From the NCBI RefSeq assembly GCF_033118175.1, contig NW_026870963.1, positions 1,302,001 through 1,366,000 of the forward strand: a stretch of 64,000 nucleotides of DNA. The letters run 5' to 3'. The stretch comes from Dama dama (lineage: Eukaryota > Chordata > Mammalia > Artiodactyla > Cervidae). A program made the translations under genes and the position numbers. A model generated the notes under the pieces. That model had not been told where the DNA came from, did not search any database, and saw nothing but the letters and a program-made list of their open reading frames with translations. This document shows positions 26,696 through 40,419 of this stretch, one piece after another (the first letter of the stretch is position 1; each line of letters starts with the position of its first letter).

Positions 26696-29240
26696 TCAAC
26701 AGGTGTCAAAAATATGAGGAGCATGAAACGTTCTGAAAAACAGGAGGAGCATGAAACGGTATTCAAAACATGAAGAGCTTGAAAAGGTGTGAAAAATATG
26801 AAGAGCTTCAAAACCTGTCAAAAGAATGAGGAGCATGAAATGGTCTGAAAAGTAGGAGGAGCATGAAGCAGTGTTGAAGAACATGAAGAGCCTGAAAAGT
26901 TGTGAAATATATGAAGAGCTTCAAAAGGTGTCAAAAATATCAGGAGAGAGAAACGGTGTTCAAAAACGTGAAGAGCCTTAAAAGGTGTGAAAAATACGAA
27001 GAGATTCAAAAGATGTCAAAAATAGGAGGAGCCTGAAACGGTGTTGAAAAACATGAAGAGCATGAAGAGGTGTGAAAAATATGAAGAGCTTCAAAAGGTG
27101 TCAAAAATATGAGGAGTATGTAAAGGTCTGAAAAATAGGAGGAGCATGAAGCGGTGTTGAAAAACATGAAAAGCCTGAAAAGGTGTGAAAAATATGAAGA
27201 GCTTCAAAACGTGTCAAATATATGAGAAGCATGAAAAGGTCTGAAAAATAGGAGGAGCATGAAGCGGTGTTGAAAAAAATTTAGAGACTGAAAACGTGTG
27301 AAAAATAAGAAGAGTTTCAAAAGGTGTGAAATATATGAAGAGATTCAAAGGTGTCAAAAATATGAGGAGCATGAAACGGTGTGAAAAATAGGAGGAGCAT
27401 GAAACGGTGTTCAAAAACATGAAGAGCCGTAAAAGGTGTGAAAAATATTAAGAGCTTCAATAGGTGTGAAAAATATGAGGAGCATGAAACGGTCTGAAAA
27501 ATAGGAGGAGCATGAAGCCGTGTTCAAAAACATGAAGAGCCTGAAGAGAGGTAAAAAATATGAAGAGCTTCAAAAGGTGTCAAATATATGAGGAGCATGA
27601 AACCGTCTGAAAAATAGGAAGAGCAGGAAGCGGTGCTGAAAAACATGAAGAGAATGAAAAGGTGTGAAAAATATGAAGAGCTTCAAAGAGTCAAAAATAT
27701 GAGGAGCATGAAACGGTCTGAAAAATAGGAGGAGCATGAAGCCGTGTTGAAAAACATGAAAAGAATGAAAAGGTGAGAAAAATATGAGGAGCTTTGAAAG
27801 GTGTCAAATATATGAGGAGGATGAAACGGTCTGAAAATATGAGGAGCATGAAACGGTGCTCAAGAACATGAAGAGCCTGAAAATCTTCGAAAAACATGAA
27901 GAGCTTCAAAAGGTCTGAAAAATATTAAGAGCTTCAAAATGTGTGGAATACATGAGGAGCATGAAACGGTCTGAAAATTAGGAGGAGCGTGAAGCGGTGT
28001 TCAAAAACATGAAGAGCCTGAAAAGGTGTGCAATATATGAAGAGATTCAAAAGGTTTCAAAAATATGAGGAGCATGAAACGCTCAGAAAAGTAGGAGGAT
28101 CATGAAGCGGTGTTGAAAAACATGAAAAGCCTGAAAAGGTGTGAAAAATATGAAGAGCTTCAAAAGGTGTCAAAAATATGAGGAGCATGAAACGGTCTGA
28201 AAAATAGGAGGAGCAAGAAATCGTGTTCAAAAACATGAGGAGCCTGAAAACGTGTGAAAAATATAAAGAGCTTCAAAATGTGTGAAATACATGACGAGCA
28301 TGAAACGGTCTGAAATAAAGGAGGAGCATGAAACGGTCTGAAAAATAGGAGGAGCATGAAACGGTGTTCAAAAACATGAAGAGCCTGAAAAGCTGTGAAA
28401 TATATGAAGAGTTTCAAAAGGTGTGAAATATATGAAGAGCTTCAAAAGGTGTGAAATACATGAGGAGCAGGAAACAGTCTGAAAAATAGGAGGAGCGTGA
28501 AGCGGTGTTCAAAAACATGAAGAGCCTGAAAATGTGTGAAATATATGAAGAGATTCAAAAGGTGTCAAAAATATCAGGAGCATGAAACGCTCTGAAAAAT
28601 AGGAGCATAATGAAGCGGTGTTGAAAAACATGAAGAGCCTGAAAAGGTCTGAAAAATATGAAGAGCTTCAAAGGTGTCAAAAATATGAGGAGCATGAAAC
28701 GGTGTTCAAAAACATGAAGAGCCTGAAAAGGTGTGAAAAATGTGAAGAGCTTCAAAAGTTGTGAAATACAAGAGGAGCCTGAAACGGTCTGAAAAATAGG
28801 AGGATCATGAAGCGGTGGTGAAAAACATGAAGAACCTGAAATGGTGTGAAAAATATGAAGAACTTCAAAAGGTGTCAATAATATGAGGAGCATGAAACGG
28901 TCTGAAAAATAGGAGGGGCATGAAACGTTGTTCAAAAACATGAAGAGCCTAAAAAGGTGTGAAAAATATGAAGAGCTTCAAAAGGTGTAAAAAAAAAAGG
29001 AGCTTCACAAGTTGTCAAAAATATGAGGAGCATGAAACGGTCTGAAAAATAGGAGGAACATTAACTGGTGTTGAAAAACATGAAGAGGCTGAAAAGGTGT
29101 GAAAAATATGAAGAGCTTCAACAGGTGTCAAAAATATGAGGAGCATGAAACGTTCTGAAAAACAGGAGGAGCATGAAACGGTATTCAAAACATGAAGAGC
29201 TTGAAAAGGTGTGAAAAATATGAAGAGCTTCAAAACCTGT
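26696..29240 (+). repeat. Large duplicated block, copy 1 (partner 31738-34396)
   Basis: Matches 31738-34396 with offset 5042 up to about 27090 and 5155-5156 afterwards. The step is one 113-bp unit (near 32160-32275 in the second copy, with aggagacgcatgaag) absent here. Shared rare variants include aaaaatttagagac (27277 and about 32432), gaagagaggtaaaaaatatg (about 27545 and 32700) and taggagcataatgaagc. Only scattered single-base differences were seen. Confidence 0.9.
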
Positions 29241-31737
29241 CAAAAGTATGATGAGCATGAAATTGTCTGAAAAGTAGGAGGAGCATGAAGCAGTGTTGAA
29301 AAACATGAAGAGCCTGAAAAGTTGTGAAATATATGAAGAGCTTCAAAAGGTGTCAGAAATATCAGGAGAGAGAAACGGTGTTAAAAACGTGAAGAGCCTG
29401 AAAAGATGTGAAAAATACGAAGAGATTCAAAAGATGTCAAAAATAGGAGGAACCTGAAACGGTGTTGAAAAACATGAAGAGCATGAAAAGGTGTGAAAAA
29501 TATGAAGAGCTTCAAAAAGTGTCCAAAATATGAGGAGCATGAAACGGTCTGAAATATAGGAGGAGCATGAAGCGGTGTTGAAAAACATGAAGAGCCGAAA
29601 AGGTGTGAAAAATATGAAGAGCTTCAAAAGGTGTGACAAATATGAGGAGCATGAAACGGTCTGAAAAATAAGAGGAGCAAGAAGCGGTGTTGAAAAACAT
29701 GAAGAGCTTCAAAAGTTGTGAAAAATATGAAAAATTTCAAAAGCTGTCAAAAATGAGATGAGTTGAAACGGTCTGAAAAATAGGCGGAGCATGAAACGGT
29801 CTGAAAAATAGGAGGAGCATGAAACGGTGTTCAAGAACATGAAGAGCCTGAAAAGCTTCGAAAAACATGAAGAGCTTCAAAAGGTGTGAAAAATATTAAG
29901 AGCTTCAAAATGTGTGGAATATATGAGGAGCATGAAACGGTCTGAAAAATAGGAGGAGCGTGAAGCGGTGTTCAAAAACATGAAGAGCCTGAAAAGGTGT
30001 GAAATATATGAAGAGATTCAAAAGGTTTCAAAAATATGAGGAGCATGAAACGCTCAGAAAAGTAGGAGGATCATGAAGCGGTGTTGAAAAACATGAAAAG
30101 CCTGAAAAGGTGTGAAAAATACGAAGAGCTTCAAAAGGTGTCAAAAATATGAGGAGCATGAAACGGTCTGAAAAATAGGAGGAGCAAGAAATCGTGTTCA
30201 AAAACATGAGGAGCCTGAAAACGTGTGAAAAATATAAAGAGCTTCAAAATGTGTGAAATACATGAGGAGCATGAAACGGTCTGAAAAATAGGAGGAGCAT
30301 GAAGCGGTGTTGAAAAACATGAAGAGCCTGAAAAGGTGTGAAAAATATGAAGAACTTCAAAATGTGCCAAAAATATGAGGAGCATGAAACGGTCTGAAAT
30401 AAAGGAGGATCATGAAACGGTCTGAAAAATAGGAGGGGCATGAAACGTTGTTCAAAAACATGAAGAGCCTAAAAAGGTGTGAAAAATATGAAGAGCTTCA
30501 AAAGGTGTGAAAAATATCAGGAGCTTCACAAGTTGTCAAAAATATGAGGAGCATGAAACGGTCTGAAAAATAGGAGGAACATTAACGCGTGTTGAAAAAC
30601 ATGAAGAGGCTGAAAAGGTGTGAAAAATATGAAGAGCTTCAACAGGTGTCAAAAATATGAGGAGCATGAAACGTTCTGAAAAACAGGAGGAGCATGAAAC
30701 GGTATTCAAAACATGAAGAGCTTGAAAAGGTGTGAAAAATATGAAGAGCTTCAAAACCTGTCAAAAGTATGAGGAGCATGAAATGGTCTGAAAAGTAGGA
30801 GGAGCATGAAGCAGTGTTGAAAAACATGAAGAGCTTGAAAAGTTGTGAAATATATGAAGAGCTTCAAAAGGTGTCAAAAATATCAGGAGAGAGAAACGGT
30901 GTTCAAAAACGTGAAGAGCCTGAAAAGATGTGAAAAATACGAAGAGATTCAAAAGATGTCAAAAATAGGAGGAACCTGAAACGGTGTTGAAAAACATGAA
31001 GAGCATGAAAAGGTGTGAAAAATATGAAGAGCTTCAAAAAGTGTCAAAAATACGAGGAGCATGAAACGGTCTGAAATATAGGAGGAGCATGAAGCGGTGT
31101 TGAAAAACATGAAGAGCCTGAAAAGGTGAGAAAAATATGAAGAGCTTCAAATGGTGTCAAAATATGAGGAGCATGAAATGGTCTGGAAAATAGGAGGAGC
31201 ATGAAATGCTGTTCAAAAACATGAAGAGCCTGAAAAGTTATGAAAAATATGAAGAGATTCAAATGGTGTCAAAAATATGAGGAGCATGAAATGGTCTGGA
31301 AAATAGGAGTAGCATGAAATGGTGTTCAAAACCATGAAGAGCCTGGAAAGTTATGAAAAATATGAAGAGCTTCAAAAGGTGTCAAAAATATGAGGAGCAT
31401 GAAACGGTCTGAAAAATAGGAGGAGCATGAAGTGGTTTAGAAAAACATGAAGTGCCTAAAAAGGTGTGAAAAATATGTGGAGCTTCAAAAGGTGTCAAAA
31501 ATATGAGGAGCATGAAACGGTCTGAAACATAGGAGGATCATGAAGCGGTGTTGAAAATCAAGAATAACTTGAAAGGTGTGAAAAATATGAAGAGCTTCAA
31601 AAGGTGTGAAAAATATGAGGAGCTTCACAACTTGTCAAAAATATGAGGAGCATGAAACGGTCTGAAAAATAGGAGGAACATTAAGTGGTGTGGAGAAACA
31701 TGAAGAGCCTCAAATGGTGTGAAAAATATGAAGAGCT

Positions 31738-34396
31738 TCAACAGGTGTCAAAAATATGAGGAGCATGAAACGTTCTGAAAAACAGGAGGAGCATGAAACG
31801 GTATTCAAAACATGAAGAGCTTGAAAAGGTGTGAAAAATATGAAGAGCTTCAAAACCTGTCAAAAGAATGAGGAGCATGAAATGGTCTGAAAAGTAGGAG
31901 GAGCATGAAGCAGTGTTGAAGAACATGAAGAGCCTGAAAAGTTGTGAAATATATGAAGAGCTTCAAAAGGTGTCAAAAATATCAGGAGAGAGAAACGGTG
32001 TTCAAAAACGTGAAGAGCCTTAAAAGGTGTGAAAAATACGAAGAGATTCAAAAGATGTCAAAAATAGGAGGAACCTGAAACGGTGTTGAAAAACATGAAG
32101 AGCATGAAAAGGTGTGAAAAATATGAAGAGCTTCAAAAGGTGTCAAAAATATGAGGAGCATGAAACGGTCTGAAATATAGGAGACGCATGAAGTGGTGTT
32201 GAAAAACATGAAGAGTTTGAAAACGTGTGAAAAATATGAAGAGCTTCAAAAGGTGTCAAAAATATGAGGAGTATGAAAAGGTCTGAAAAATAGGAGGAGC
32301 ATGAAGCGGTGTTGAAAAACATGAAAAGCCTGAAAAGGTGTGAAAAATATGAAGAGCTTCAAAACGTGTCAAATATATGAGGAGCATGAAAAGGTCTGAA
32401 AAATAGGAGGAGCATGAAGCGGTGTTGAAAAAAATTTAGAGACCGAAAACGTGTGAAAAATAAGAAGAGTTTCAAAAGGTGTGAAAAATATGAAGAGATT
32501 CAAAGGTGTCAAAAATATGAGGAGCATGAAACGGTGTGAAAAATAGGAGGAGCATGAAACGGTGTTCAAAAACATGAAGAGCCGTAAAAGGTGTGAAAAA
32601 TATTAAGAGCTTCAATAGGTGTGAAAAATATGAGGAGCATGAAACGGTCTGAAAAATAGGAGGAGCATGAAGCCGTGTTCAAAAACATGAAGAGCCTGAA
32701 GAGAGGTAAAAAATATGAAGAGCTTCAAAAGGTGTCAAATATATGAGGAGCATGAAACCGTCTGAAAAATAGGAAGAGCAGGAAGCGGTGCTGAAAAACA
32801 TGAAGAGAATGAAAAGGTGTGAAAAATATGAAGAGCTTCAAAGAGTCAAAAATATGAGGAGCATGAAACGGTCTGAAAAATAGGAGGAGCATGAAGCCGT
32901 GTTGAAAAACATGAAAAGAATGAAAAGGTGAGAAAAATATGAGGAGCTTTGAAAGGTGTCAAATATATGAGGAGGATGAAACGGTCTGAAAATATGAGGA
33001 GCATGAAACGGTGTTCAAGAACATGAAGAGCCTGAAAAGCTTCGAAAAACATGAAGAGCTTCAAAAGGTCTGAAAAATATTAAGAGCTTCAAAATGTGTG
33101 GAATACATGAGGAGCATGAAACGGTCTGAAAATTAGGAGGAGCGTGAAGCGGTGTTCAAAAACATGAAGAGCCTGAAAAGGTGTGCAATATATGAAGAGA
33201 TTCAAAAGGTTTCAAAAATATGAGGAGCATGAAACGCTCAGAAAAGTAGGAGGATCATGAAGCGGTGTTGAAAAACATGAAAAGCCTGAAAAGGTGTGAA
33301 AAATATGAAGAGCTTCAAAAGGTGTCAAAAATATGAGGAGCATGAAACGGTCTGAAAAATAGGAGGAGCAAGAAATCGTGTTCAAAAACATGAGGAGCCT
33401 GAAAACGTGTGAAAAATATAAAGAGCTTCAAAATGTGTGAAATACATGACGAGCATGAAACGGTCTGAAATAAAGGAGGAGCATGAAACGGTCTGAAAAA
33501 TAGGAGGAGCATGAAACGGTGTTCAAAAACATGAAGAGCCTGAAAAGCTGTGAAATATATGAAGAGTTTCAAAAGGTGTGAAATATATGAAGAGCTTCAA
33601 AAGGTGTGAAATACATGAGGAGCAGGAAACAGTCTGAAAAATAGGAGGAGCGTGAAGCGGTGTTCAAAAACATGAAGAGCCTGAAAATGTGTGAAATATA
33701 TGAAGAGATTCAAAAGGTGTCAAAAATATCAGGAGCATGAAACGCTCTGAAAAATAGGAGCATAATGAAGCGGTGTTGAAAAACATGAAGAGCCTGAAAA
33801 GGTCTGAAAAATATGAAGAGCTTCAAAGGTGTCAAAAATATGAGGAGCATGAAACGGTGTTCAAAAACATGAAGAGCCTGAAAAGGTGTGAAAAATGTGA
33901 AGAGCTTCAAAAGTTGTGAAATACAAGAGGAGCCTGAAACGGTCTGAAAAATAGGAGGATCATGAAGCGGTGGTGAAAAACATGAAGAACCTGAAATGGT
34001 GTGAAAAATATGAAGAACTTCAAAAGGTGCCAATAATATGAGGAACATGAAACGGTCTGAAAAATAGGAGGGGCATGAAACGTTGTTGAAAAACATGAAG
34101 AGCCTAAAAAGGTGTGAAAAATATGAAGAGCTTCAAAAGGTGTGAAAAATATGAGGAGCTTCACAAGTTGTCAAAAATATGAGGAGCATGAAACGGTCTG
34201 AAAAATAGGAGGAACATTAACTGGTGTTGAAAAACATGAAGAGGCTGAAAAGGTGTGAAAAATATGAAGAGCTTCAACAGGTGTCAAAAATATGAGGAGC
34301 ATGAAACGTTCTGAAAAACAGGAGCAGCATGAAACGGTATTCAAAACATGAAGAGCTTGAAAAGGTGTGAAAAATATGAAGAGCTTCAAAACCTGT
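31738..34396 (+). repeat. Large duplicated block, copy 2
   Basis: Second copy of 26696-29240, carrying one extra 113-bp unit. Few differences were visible, for example gagactgaaaacg versus gagaccgaaaacg. This is one of the longest recent duplications in the window, about 2.6 kb. Confidence 0.9.
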
Positions 34397-35400
34397 CAAA
34401 AGAATGAGGAGCATGAAATGGTCTGAAAATTAGGAGGAGCATGAAGCAGTGTTGAAGAACATGAAGAGCCTGAAAAGTTGTGAAATATATGAAGAGCTTC
34501 AAAAGGTGTCAAAAATATGAGGAGCATGAATCGGTGTTGAAAAACATGAAGAGCCTGAAAATGTGTGAAAAATATGAAGAGCCTCAAAAGGTGTCAAAAA
34601 TATGAGGAGCATGAAACGGTCTGAAAAATAGGAGAAGCATGAAGCGGTGTTGAAAAACATGAAGAACATGAAAAGGTGTGAAAAATATGAAGAGCTTCAA
34701 AAGGTGTCAAAAATATGAGGAGCATGAAACTCTCTGAAAAAGAGGAGGAGCATGAAGCGGTGTTGAAAAACATGAAGAGCCTGAAAAGTTGTGAGAAATA
34801 TGAAGAGCTTCAAAAGGTGTCAATAATAAGAGGTGCATGAAACAGTCTGAAAAATAGAATGAGCATGAAGCGGTGTTGAAAAACATGAAGATCCTGAAAT
34901 GGTGTGAAATATATGAAGAGCTTCACAATGTGTGAAAAATATGAGGAGCTTCAAAAAGTGTCAGAAATATGAGGAGCATGAAACGGTCTGAAAAATAGGA
35001 TGAGCATGAAACTTTTTTGAAAAAGATGAAGAGCATGAAAAGGTGTGAAAAATATGAAGAGCTTCAAAAGGTGTTAAATTCATGAGGAGCATGAAACGGT
35101 CTGAAAAATACGAGGAGAATAAAGCTGTGTTCAAAAACATGAAGAGCCTGAAAAGGTGTGGAAAATATGAAGAGCTTGAAAAGGTGTGAAAAATATGAAG
35201 ATCTTCAAAAGGTGTGAAAAATATGAAGAGCTTCAAAAGGTGACAAAAATATGAAGAGCTTCGAATGGTGTCAAAAATAGTATGAGCATGAAACGGTCTG
35301 AAAAATAGGAGGAGCATGAAGAGGTGTTGAAAAACATGATGAGCTTGAAAAGGTGTCAAAAATAGTAGGAGCTTCAAAAGGTGTCAAAAATATGAGGAGC

Positions 35401-35856
35401 ATGAAACGGTCTGAAAAATAGGAGGAGCATGAAGCGGTGTTGAAAAACATGAAGATCCTAAAAAAGGTGTGAAAAATATGAAGAGCTTCAAAAGGTGTCA
35501 AAAATATGAGGAGCATGAAACGGTCTGAAAAATAGGAGGAGCATGAAGCGGTGTTGAAAAACATGAAGAGCCTAAAAAAGGTGTGAAAAATATGAAGAGC
35601 TTCAAAAGGTGTCCAAAATATGAGGAGCATGAAACGGTCTGAAAAATAGGAGGAGCATGAAGCGGTGTTGAAAAACATGAAGATCCTAAAAAAGGTGTGA
35701 AAAATATGAAGAGCTTCAAAAGGTGTCAAAAATATGAGGAGCATGAAACGGTCTGAAAAATAGGAGGAGCATGAAGCGGTGTTGAAAAACATGAAGAGCC
35801 TGAAAAGGTGTGAAAAATATGAAGAGCTTCAAACGGTGTGAAATACATGAGGAGCA
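35401..35856 (+). repeat. Homogeneous 114-bp unit run
   Basis: Units begin with atgaaacggtctgaaaaata at 35401, 35515, 35629 and 35743, exactly 114 bp apart. The extra base lies at the B/C junction (cctaaaaaaggtgtg). Because 114 is divisible by 3, one minus-strand frame stays open across the run and gives a 173-codon open frame with a 38-residue period. This is a phase effect, not a gene. Confidence 0.9.
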
Positions 35857-38800
35857 TGAAACGGTCTGAAAAATAGGAGGAGCATGAAGCGGTGTTCAAA
35901 AATATGAAGAGCCTGAAAATTTGTGAAAACTATGAAGAGCTTCAGAAGGTGTCAAAAATGAGATGAGCATGAAACGTCTGAAAAATAGGAGGAGCATGAA
36001 GTGATGTTGAAAAACATTAAGAGCCTGAAAGTATGTGAAATATATGAAGAGCTTGAAAACTTTTCAGAAATGAGAGGAGCATGAAACTGTCTGAAAAACA
36101 GGAGGAGCATGAAGCAGTGTTGAAAAACGTGAAGAGCCTGAAAAGGTGTGAAAAATATGAAGAGCTTCAAAAGGTGTGAAAAATATGAAGAGCTTCAAAA
36201 GCTGTCAAAAATGAGATGAACATGAAACGGTCTGAGAAATAGGAGAAGCATGAAGTGGTGTTGAAAAACATGAAGAGCATGAAAAGGTTTGAAATATATG
36301 AAGAGCTTCAAAAGGTGTGAAATATATGAAGAGCTTCAAAAGGTGTCAAAATATGAGGAGCATGAAACGGTCTGAAAAATAGGAGGAGCATTGTAACATT
36401 GTTCAAAAACTTGAAGAGCCTGAAAAGGTGTGAAAAATATGAAGAGCTTCAAAAGGTGTCAAAAATATGAGTAGCATGAAACGGTCTGAAAAATAGGAGG
36501 AGCATGAAGTGGTGTTGAAAAACATGAAGAGCCTGAAAAGGTGTGAAAAATATGAAGAGCTTCAAAAGGTGTCAAATATATGAGGATGATGAAACGGTCT
36601 GAAAAATAGGAGGAGCATGAAGTGGTGTTGAAAAACATGAAGAGACTGAGAAGTTGTGAAAAATATGAAGAGCTTCAAAAGGTGTCAAAAATATGAGGTG
36701 CATGAAACGGTCTGAAAAATAGGAGGAGCATGAAGCGGTGTTGAAAAACATGAAGAGCCTGAAAAGGTGTGAAAAATATGAAGAGCTTCAAAAGTTTTCA
36801 AAAATATGAGGAGCATGAAATGGTCTGAAAAATATTAGGAGCATAAAACGGTGTTCAAAAACATGAGGAGCCTGAAAAGGTGTGAAAAATATGAAAAGCT
36901 TCAAAAGGTTTTAAAAATATGAGGAGCATGAAACGGTCTGAAAAATAGGAGGAGAATTGTAGCGTTGTTCAAAAACTTAAAGAGCCTGAAATGGTGTCAA
37001 AAATATGAAGAGTTTCAAAAGCTGTCAAAAATATGAGGAGCATGAAACGTTCTGAAAAATAGGAGGAGCATGAAGCGGTGTAGAAAAACATGAAGAGCCT
37101 GAAATGTTGTGAAAAATATGAAGAGCTACAAAAGGTGTCAAAAATATGAGGAGCATGAAACGGTCTGCAAAATAGGAGGATCATGAAGCGGTGTAGAAAA
37201 ACATGAAGAGCCTGAACAGGTGTGAAAAATATGAAGAGCTTCAAGAGGTATGAAAAATATGAGGAGCATGAAACGGTCTGAAAAATAGGAGGAGCAGAAG
37301 TGGTGTTGAAAATCATGAAGAGCCTGAAAAGGTGTGTAAAATATGAAGAGCTTCAAAAGGAGTGAAATACATGAGGAGCATGAAACGGTCTGAAAAATAG
37401 AAGGAGCATGAAGCTGTGTTGAAAAACTTTACAAGCCTGAAAAGATGTGAAAAATATGAAGATCTTCAAAAGGTGTCAAAAATTTGAGGAGTATGAAACG
37501 GTCTGAAAAATAGGAGCAGCATGAAACGCTGTTCAAAAACATGAAGAGCCTGAAAAGGTGTGAAAACTATGAAGAGCTTCAAACGGTGTGAAATACATGA
37601 GGAGCATGAAACGGTCTGAAAAATAGGAAGAGCATGAAGCGGTGTTCAAAATATGAAGAGCCTGAATATTTGTGAAAACTATGAAGAGCTTCAGAAGGTG
37701 TCAAAAATGAGATGAGCATGAAACGTCTGAAAAATAGGAGGAGCTTGAAGTGGTGTTGAAAAACATTAAGAGCCTGAAAATGTGTGAAATATATGAAGAG
37801 CTTGAAAACATTTCAGAAATGAGAGGAGCATGAAACTGTCTGAAAAACAGGAGGAGCATGAAGCAGTGTTGAAAAACATGAAGAGCCTGAAAATGTGTGA
37901 AAAATATGAAGAGCTTCAAAAGGTATCAAAAATATGAGGAGCATGATACGGTTTGAAAAATAGGAGGAGCATGAAGCGGTGTTGAAAAACATGAAGAGCC
38001 TGAAAACGTGTTAAAAATATGAAGAGCTTCAAAAGGTGTGAAAAATATGAAGAGCTTCAAAAGGTGTCAAATATTAGATGAGCATGAAACGGTCTGAAAA
38101 ATAGGAGGAGCATGAAGTGGTGTTGAGAAACATGAAGAGTCTGAAAAGGTGTGAAAAATATGAAGAGCTTCAAAAGGAGTCAAAAATATGAGGAGCATGA
38201 AACGGTGTGAAAAAATAGGAGGAGCAAGAAACGGTGATCAAAAACCTGAAGAGCCTGAAAAGGTGTGAAAAATATGACGAGCTTCAAAAGGTGTGAAAAA
38301 CATGAGGAGCATGAAACGGGCTGAAAAATAGGAGAAGCATGAAGTGGTGTTGAAAAACATGAAGAGCCTGAAAAAGTTTGAAAAATATGAAGAGCTTCAG
38401 AAAGTGTGAAAAATATGAAGAGCTTCAACAGGTGTCAAAAATTAGATGAGCATGAAACGGTCGAAAAATTGGAGGAGCAAGAAGTAGTGTTGAAAAAAAT
38501 TAAGAGCCTGAAAAGGTGTGAAAAATATGAAAAGCTTCAAAAGGTGTCAAAAATATGAGGAGCATGAAACGGTCTGAAAAATAGGTGGAGCATGAAACGG
38601 TGTTGAAAAATATGAAGAGCCTGGAAAGGTGTGCAAAATATGAAGAGCTTCAAAAATATGAAAAATATGAAGACCTTCAAAAGGTGTGAAAAATTTGAAG
38701 AGCTTCAAAAGGTGTCAAAATGAGATGAGCATGAAACGGTCTGAAAAATAGGAGTTGCATGAAGTGGTGTTGAAAAAAATGAAAAGCCTGAAAAGGTGTG

Positions 38801-39719
38801 AAATATATGAAGAGCTTCAAAAGGTGTCAAAAATATGAGGAGAATGAAACGGTCTGCAAAATAGGAGAAGCATGAAATGGTGTTCAAAAACATGAAGAGC
38901 CTGAAAAGATGTGAAAATTATGAAGAGCTTCAAAAGGTGTCAAAAATATCAGGAACATGAAACGGTCGGAAAAATAGGAGGAGCATGAAGCGGTGTTGAA
39001 AAACAAGAAGAGCCTGAAAAGGTGTGAAAAATATGAAGAGCTTCAAAAGGTGTCAAAAATATGAGCAGCATGAAACGGTCTGAAAAATAGAAGGAGCATG
39101 AAGCGGTTTTGAAAAACTTGAAGAGCCTGAAAACGTGTGAAAAATTTGAAGAGCATCAAAAGGTGTGAAAATTATGACGAGCTTCAAAAGGTGTAAAAAA
39201 TGAGATGAGCATGAAACGGTCTGAAAAATAGGAGGAGCATGAAGTTGTGTTGAAAAAAATGAAGAGCCTGAAAATGTGTGAAACATATGAAGAGCTTCAA
39301 AAGGTGTCAAAATTATGAGGAGCATGAAACGGCCTGAAAAATTGGAGGAGCATGAAGCGGTGTTCAAAAATATGAAGAGCCTGAAAGGTGTGAAAAATAT
39401 GAAGAGCTTCAAAAGTTGTCAAAAATATGAGTATCATGAATCGGTCTGAAAAATAGGAGGAGCATGAAACGGTGATCAAAAACATGAAGAGCCGGAAAAG
39501 GTGTGAAAAATATGAAGAGCTTCAAAAGGTGTGAAATACATGAGGAGTTTGAAACGGGCTGAAAAATAGGAGAAGCATGAAGTGGTGTGGAAAAATATGA
39601 AGAGCCTGAAAAGGTGTGGAAAATATGTAGAGCTTGAAAAGGTGTGAAATATATGAAGAGCTTCAAAAGGTGTCAAAAATGAGATGAGCATGAAACGGGT
39701 TAAAAAATAGGAGGAGCAT

Positions 39720-40200
39720 GAAGCGGTTTTGAAAAAAATCAAGAGGCTGAAAAGGTGTGAAATATATGAAGAGCTTCAAGAGGTGTCAAAAATATGAAGA
39801 GCATGAAATGGTCTGAAAAATAGGAGGGTCATGAAGCGGTGTTCAAAAAAGTGAAGAGCCTGAAAAGGTATGAAAAATATGAAGAGCTTCAAAAGGTGTG
39901 AAAAATATGACGAGCATGAAACGGTCTGAAAAATAGAAGCAGCATGAAATGGTGTTCAAAAACATGAAGAGCCTGAAAAGGTGTGAAAATTATGAAGACC
40001 TTCAAAAGATGTGAAATACATGAGGAGCATGAAACGGTCTGAAAAATAGGAGAAGCATGAAGTGGTGTTGAAAAACATGAAGAGCCTGAAAAGGAGTGAA
40101 AAATATGAAGAGCTTCAAAAGGTGTCAAACATATGAAGAACATGAAACGGTCTGAAAAATAGGAGGATCATGAAGCAGTGTTCAAAAACATGAAGAGCCT
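39720..40200 (+). repeat. Higher-order repeat 4, copy 1 (partner 41100-41580)
   Basis: Offset is exactly 1380 bp: aggtgtcaaaaatatgaaga at 39781 matches 41161, and aagcggttttgaaaaaaat at 39721 matches 41101. Shared variants include taggagggtcatgaag and gaaaaggagtgaaaaa. Confidence 0.8.
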
Positions 40201-40419
40201 GAAAATGTGTGAAAAATATTCAGAGCTTCAAAATGTGTCAAATATATGAGGACCATGAAACGGTCTGAAAAATAGGAGGAGCATGAAACGGTGATTAAAA
40301 ACATGAAGAGCCTGAAAAGGTGTGAAAAATATGAAGAGCTTCAAAAGGTGTGAAATACATGAGGAGCATGAAACAGGCCGAAAAATAGGAGAAGCAAGAA
40401 GTGGTGTGGAAAAAAATGA

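Larger units (their letters stand above)
25935..34600 (+). repeat. Nested higher-order repeat complex
   Basis: The landmark attaagagcttcaaaatgtgt lies at 25953, 27924, 29895 and 33079. The first three are exactly 1971 bp apart. It is followed each time by gaggagcaagaaatcgtg and then gaaacggtctgaaataaagg. A second landmark, gagcttcaca(a/c)(g/c)ttgtc, is near 26580, 28990, 30525, 31620 and 34160. The spacings show repeated duplications of unequal length (about 1.1, 1.5, 1.97, 2.4 and 3.2 kb) over one ancestral block. Confidence 0.9.

Noticed and set aside
35271..35792. 173-codon minus-strand frame with a 38-residue period, like a repeat protein
   Set aside because: It is explained by four 114-bp satellite units. 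The hydrophobic F/L-rich composition is simply the complement of the purine-rich strand.
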